From the NCBI GenBank assembly GCA_035621235.1, contig CP141731.1, positions 2,170,001 through 2,234,000 of the forward strand: a DNA stretch of 64,000 bases, given 5' to 3'. This stretch comes from Actinomycetaceae bacterium MB13-C1-2 (GTDB lineage: Bacteria > Actinomycetota > Actinomycetes > Actinomycetales > Actinomycetaceae). Shown here piece after piece: positions 61,395 to 64,000 of this stretch. The notes beneath the pieces are model-generated. The model was not told the origin of the DNA, searched no databases, and worked only from the letters and a program-made list of their open reading frames with translations. Made by a program: the position numbers and the translations under genes. Each line of letters begins with the position of its first letter. Position 1 is the stretch's first letter.

Positions 61395-61904
61395 ATGCCG
61401 AAGCACACCCTCATCATCGTTAGGCACGCGAAGGCCCAGGACTACGCTTCTGGCACCGATGACAAACGAGCCCTGACCAATGCGGGAAAAGTACAGGCAC
61501 GGAAACTCGGAATAGCGCTAAGGTCGGCCCTTGCTGGGCTGGACGACGCATTTATTTCTCCCGCTACCCGCGCAAGGCAGACCTGGGAAGCTCTTTCATC
61601 TGGCTCTGGCGTCGATCCGGCGACAGTCAACATTCACGTTGAACCCGTGATCTACTCAGCGTCTCCCAGCCAGATTTGGGACGCCGTACGAATCGAATCA
61701 ACGGGAACTACTTCAATCGTCGTTGGACATGAGCCCACGGTCTCTGAACTAGCGCGCCGCCTACTGAAAGAGGACGAGGACAGCCCTGTTTCATGGGGCA
61801 TGCCCACGGGGTCGGCCATCGTCATTTCTAGTGATAGAGACTGGAACGAGTGGCATCCTCACTGTGCTGATCTCGAGGGCTTCGAACATGTTTCGCACGC
61901 ATAG
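61395..61904 (+). CDS. SixA-type histidine phosphatase
   Basis: The product is 169 residues. LIIVRHAKAQDYASGTDDKR holds the RHxxA catalytic motif with the phospho-His; DAFISPATRARQTWEAL gives the second Arg; IVVGHEPTVSEL the second His. The reduced size and RHAK start fit SixA, which removes phosphate from phosphohistidine or small phosphoesters. It lies 23 bp after the DUF1015 gene. Confidence 0.9.
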   Translation: MPKHTLIIVRHAKAQDYASGTDDKRALTNAGKVQARKLGIALRSALAGLDDAFISPATRARQTWEALSSGSGVDPATVNIHVEPVIYSASPSQIWDAVRIESTGTTSIVVGHEPTVSELARRLLKEDEDSPVSWGMPTGSAIVISSDRDWNEWHPHCADLEGFEHVSHA

Positions 61905-61922
61905 AGACGCGGGAGCAGAACC

Positions 61923-62132
61923 TTGGCACTAGCACCGGGACCTAGCGAGTTCGCTTGCTCTGCACGCGAGTGCAGGGAACCCGCAAAGTGGCGTATCGAC
62001 TGGTCGAATCCAGCAATCCACTACGGAAGAGGCAAAACCTGGCTCGCCTGCGATAACCACTTGAACGAGCTAGAGGGCTACTTCAAATACCGAAACTTCC
62101 CGTACAAGATCTCCGCATTCGAGAAACCGTAA
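61923..62132 (+). CDS. Small zinc-ribbon-like protein (so-called acetone carboxylase)
   Basis: The product is 69 residues from a TTG at 61923, 19 bp after the phosphatase gene. FACSARECREPAKWRIDW and TWLACDNHLNELEGYF supply three or four Cys and one His, spaced like a small zinc-binding site. Homologues in Actinobacteria are often named 'acetone carboxylase' but are far too small for that enzyme. The function is unknown; it is last in the plus-strand run glgC-DUF1015-sixA. Confidence 0.75.
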   Translation: MALAPGPSEFACSARECREPAKWRIDWSNPAIHYGRGKTWLACDNHLNELEGYFKYRNFPYKISAFEKP

Positions 62133-62220
62133 CTTCCGCAAGTGGGACCATAGCATTTCGCCCAGAATCACCCACGGTAGACCGAGCATTGTCCGGGTTG
62201 CGGACACTGAACTGCGGTAG

Positions 62221-63831
62221 CTACCGAACCGTCACCAGTTCCAAGTAGTCCTCGTCCCAAAGGTCCTCGTCCCCCTCAGGCAACAGCAGAACCCGTTCCG
62301 GGCCAAGTGCCTCAACGGCACCGGGATCGTGACTCACCAAAATCACGGCTCCCGCGAAGCTAGCGAGCGCCTTCAGAATTTCTTCGCGTGAAGCTGGATC
62401 AAGGTTGTTTGTCGGTTCGTCAAGCAATAGCACGTTCGCGGCGGAGATAACTAGGGTCGCCAGGGCCAGCCTGGTCTTTTCCCCACCGGACAGCACTGCT
62501 ACCGGCTTAGCAATATCATCCGCTCCGAAGAGGAACTGGCCAAGGACACTTCGCAGTTCAGTCTCGTCTAGATCGGGGGCCGCGGCGGCCAGAGTCTCGC
62601 GCACCGTCGCCGAGGGATCGAGTGTGTCGTGTTCTTGCGCGTAGTAGCCGAGCTTTAGCCCGTGTCCCGCAACAACCTCACCCATGTCGGGTGTCTCAAC
62701 GCCAGCGAGTATCCTCAATAGCGTCGTCTTTCCGGCACCATTCTGCCCGAGAATCGCCACCTTTGCTCCACGATCGATCGCTAGATCAAGGCCGGTAAAG
62801 ACCTCGAGCGAGCCGTATGACTTCGACAGGCCCTCTGCCGTGAGAGGAACTTTACCGCACGCGGCGGGGTCAGGGAACCTAATTTTGGCGACTTTCTCTT
62901 TAGCCTTCTCGGCCCCTGCTTTCTGGCGGAGTTCTTCAGCGCGGCGAAGCATCTGCTGGGCCGCCACCGCCTTAGTGGCCTTAGCGCGCATCTTGTCACC
63001 CTGAGCCTGGAGGACTTCTGCCTTTTTGAGCGCGCCCGCGCGTTCCTTGCGACGGCGACGTTCGTCGTCTCGACGCTGTTCAAGGTAGGCATCCCAGCCA
63101 AGATGATAGACCTCGAGCTCTGCCTCGTTCGCGTCAAGATGGAAAACTCTATTGACGGTGTCCTGAAGCAGGCCCACGTCGTGACTAATCATCAAAACTC
63201 CGCCAGAGTAGGCGCGAATCCAATCGCGAAGCCAGATGATTGAGTCATGGTCCAGGTGGTTCGTCGGCTCGTCAAGCAGTAGCGTTTCCGCGTTCGAGAA
63301 CAGAACTCGAGCCAGTTCAACGCGTCTTCTCTGACCACCCGAAAGAGTTGCGATGTCCTGTTCTAGAGTGTGTTTTTCAAGGCCGAGGGCATCCGCGATC
63401 TGATAGGCCTCTGAACTCGCCGCCCATCCACCCGACATGGTGAATTCCTGGTCTAGACGGACATAGCGCTCCATTGCCTTCTGCTGACGAGCGCCACTTT
63501 GCGTCGACATTTCCTCTTCGGCCTTATTGATCCTGGCGATGAGCCGGTCGATCCCCCGCACGGAGAGAATCCGCGCGATCCCAGTCTTCTCTTCAGCGGG
63601 CTCGGTCGTATCCTGTGGCAGGTATGCCCAGGAACCACTGCGATTGATGGCGCCCCCGTACTCAGCGGCACCACGGTCGTCCTCGCCCGCCAGCAGACGC
63701 ATCATTGTCGTTTTTCCAGCACCATTACGGCCGACCAGACCAATTTTTGAACCATTTGGGATCGCGAAGGAAACTGGATGCACCAGTTCACGAGCTCCGA
63801 TTCGAAGCTCAAAGTCGGTCACGCTGATCAC
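62221..63831 (-). CDS. ABC-F family ATPase
   Basis: The product is 536 residues from a GTG at 63831. There are two ATPase domains with no membrane part: Walker A GLVGRNGAGKTTMMRLLAG and AILGQNGAGKTTLLRILAG; signatures ATLSGGQRRRVELARVLF and AVLSGGEKTRLALATLVI; Walker B LLLDEPTNHLDHDSI and LLLDEPTNNLDPASR. Between them is a highly charged linker (YLEQRRDDERRRRKERAGAL) with a coiled coil of Ala/Lys/Glu, the P-site tRNA interaction motif of the family. ABC-F proteins act on the ribosome in translation or antibiotic protection. The chromosomal context suggests a housekeeping member rather than a resistance factor. Confidence 0.95.
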   Translation of the reverse strand: MISVTDFELRIGARELVHPVSFAIPNGSKIGLVGRNGAGKTTMMRLLAGEDDRGAAEYGGAINRSGSWAYLPQDTTEPAEEKTGIARILSVRGIDRLIARINKAEEEMSTQSGARQQKAMERYVRLDQEFTMSGGWAASSEAYQIADALGLEKHTLEQDIATLSGGQRRRVELARVLFSNAETLLLDEPTNHLDHDSIIWLRDWIRAYSGGVLMISHDVGLLQDTVNRVFHLDANEAELEVYHLGWDAYLEQRRDDERRRRKERAGALKKAEVLQAQGDKMRAKATKAVAAQQMLRRAEELRQKAGAEKAKEKVAKIRFPDPAACGKVPLTAEGLSKSYGSLEVFTGLDLAIDRGAKVAILGQNGAGKTTLLRILAGVETPDMGEVVAGHGLKLGYYAQEHDTLDPSATVRETLAAAAPDLDETELRSVLGQFLFGADDIAKPVAVLSGGEKTRLALATLVISAANVLLLDEPTNNLDPASREEILKALASFAGAVILVSHDPGAVEALGPERVLLLPEGDEDLWDEDYLELVTVR

Positions 63832-63925
63832 CCGAAGAGTCTAGCGGGGACGGGGGTGGCCCGCCTGTTCAGAGTATCGATAGGGCGTAGGCGGTGGCGA
63901 TAATCACCTCGAATATCCCGCAATC

Positions 63926-63945
63926 GGGTATCTGCGGCAGTATGG
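63926..63945 (+). repeat. Possible diverged copy of the dispersed repeat
   Basis: GGGTATCTGCGGCAGTATGG keeps the TATCTGC core but differs in the second half, so membership is uncertain. The preceding ATATCCCG can pair with CGGGTAT, giving a small hairpin at 63913-63931. Confidence 0.3.
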
Positions 63946-63949
63946 AGCC

Positions 63950-64000
63950 GTGAATGAAACTACAGATGCGAACCAATGGCGTGGTACGGAGGCAAGATCG
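63950..64000 (+). CDS. Possible start of a gene at the right edge
   Basis: Two overlapping starts follow GGAG (63944): GTG at 63950, giving VNETTDANQWRGTEARS, and ATG at 63954, giving MKLQMRTNGVVRRQD; both run off the edge. The spacing favours the ATG, while the composition of the GTG frame looks more protein-like. Divergent position from the ABC-F gene fits a regulator or Suf-type neighbour, but this is a guess. Confidence 0.3.
   Translation, partial: MNETTDANQWRGTEARS

Overview
The window reads as a chromosome segment of an actinobacterium with a mid-50s percent G+C content (judged by eye). The evidence is a complete pupylation cluster (arc, dop, pup, pafA), an ANTAR response regulator, the ImuA'/ImuB/DnaE2 mutasome under actinobacterial-type LexA boxes, a Corynebacterium-type glycogen synthase next to glgC, and several families found mainly in Actinobacteria (DUF4191, the so-called 'LigA' membrane protein, the small 'acetone carboxylase' zinc protein). 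No 20S proteasome genes lie in the pupylation cluster. This, with the base composition, suggests Actinomycetaceae or a relative, but the family is an inference.

Layout. 1-2.3 kb: 3'-truncated polA on the minus strand and a divergent hotdog thioesterase. 2.3-4.9 kb: a repeat-containing gap, a PdtaR-like ANTAR regulator, an unusual short tRNA with anticodon CAA, and two identical inverted copies of a 46-codon gene on either side of them; then a secreted G5-domain protein. 5-17.8 kb: a long minus-strand block pyk, lgt, trpA, trpB, trpC, hisI, FKBP isomerase, pafA, pup, dop, arc, trmI (listed 3' to 5'), joining central metabolism, tryptophan and histidine synthesis, lipoprotein maturation and protein tagging. 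18-25.4 kb: RecB-like nuclease, uppP, aldo/keto reductase, acidic protein, NADH dehydrogenase-like flavoprotein, M3 peptidase, MazG-like protein, tRNA-Leu(GAG). 25.7-32.3 kb: small membrane proteins (one frameshifted), a TPC-motif metal P-type ATPase with a lipoprotein, MarR, AI-2E-family permease. 32.3-38.8 kb: dnaE2, tdk, imuB and imuA', with consensus SOS boxes before dnaE2 and imuA'.

39.4-45.1 kb is the most eroded, accessory-looking part. It holds dispersed short repeats, a possible IS30 remnant, a DUF3781 gene, a broken histidine kinase in front of an intact LuxR-type response regulator, a divergent MarR/F420-dependent reductase-like pair with two operator-like palindromes, and a sodium/dicarboxylate symporter. 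45.4-48.7 kb: lpdA and a two-lipoyl E2 gene, with a palindrome upstream and a strong terminator downstream. 48.9-55 kb: an unidentified single-pass membrane protein, an MFS transporter with a structured leader, DUF4191, and a polar amino-acid ABC transporter operon. A 166-bp MITE-like inverted repeat follows. 55.2-64 kb: stomatin/NfeD pair, ABC ATPase, glgA, divergent glgC, DUF1015, histidine phosphatase, small zinc protein, ABC-F ATPase and the possible start of one more gene.

The best candidates for new biology are the identical inverted 46-codon genes around the ANTAR regulator and short tRNA, the proteasome-less Pup cluster whose ARC ATPase lacks the usual C-terminal docking motif, and an intergenic repeat family with core GAGTATCTGCCGGTGTGGC. 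All calls come from reading the sequence; no database search was run.
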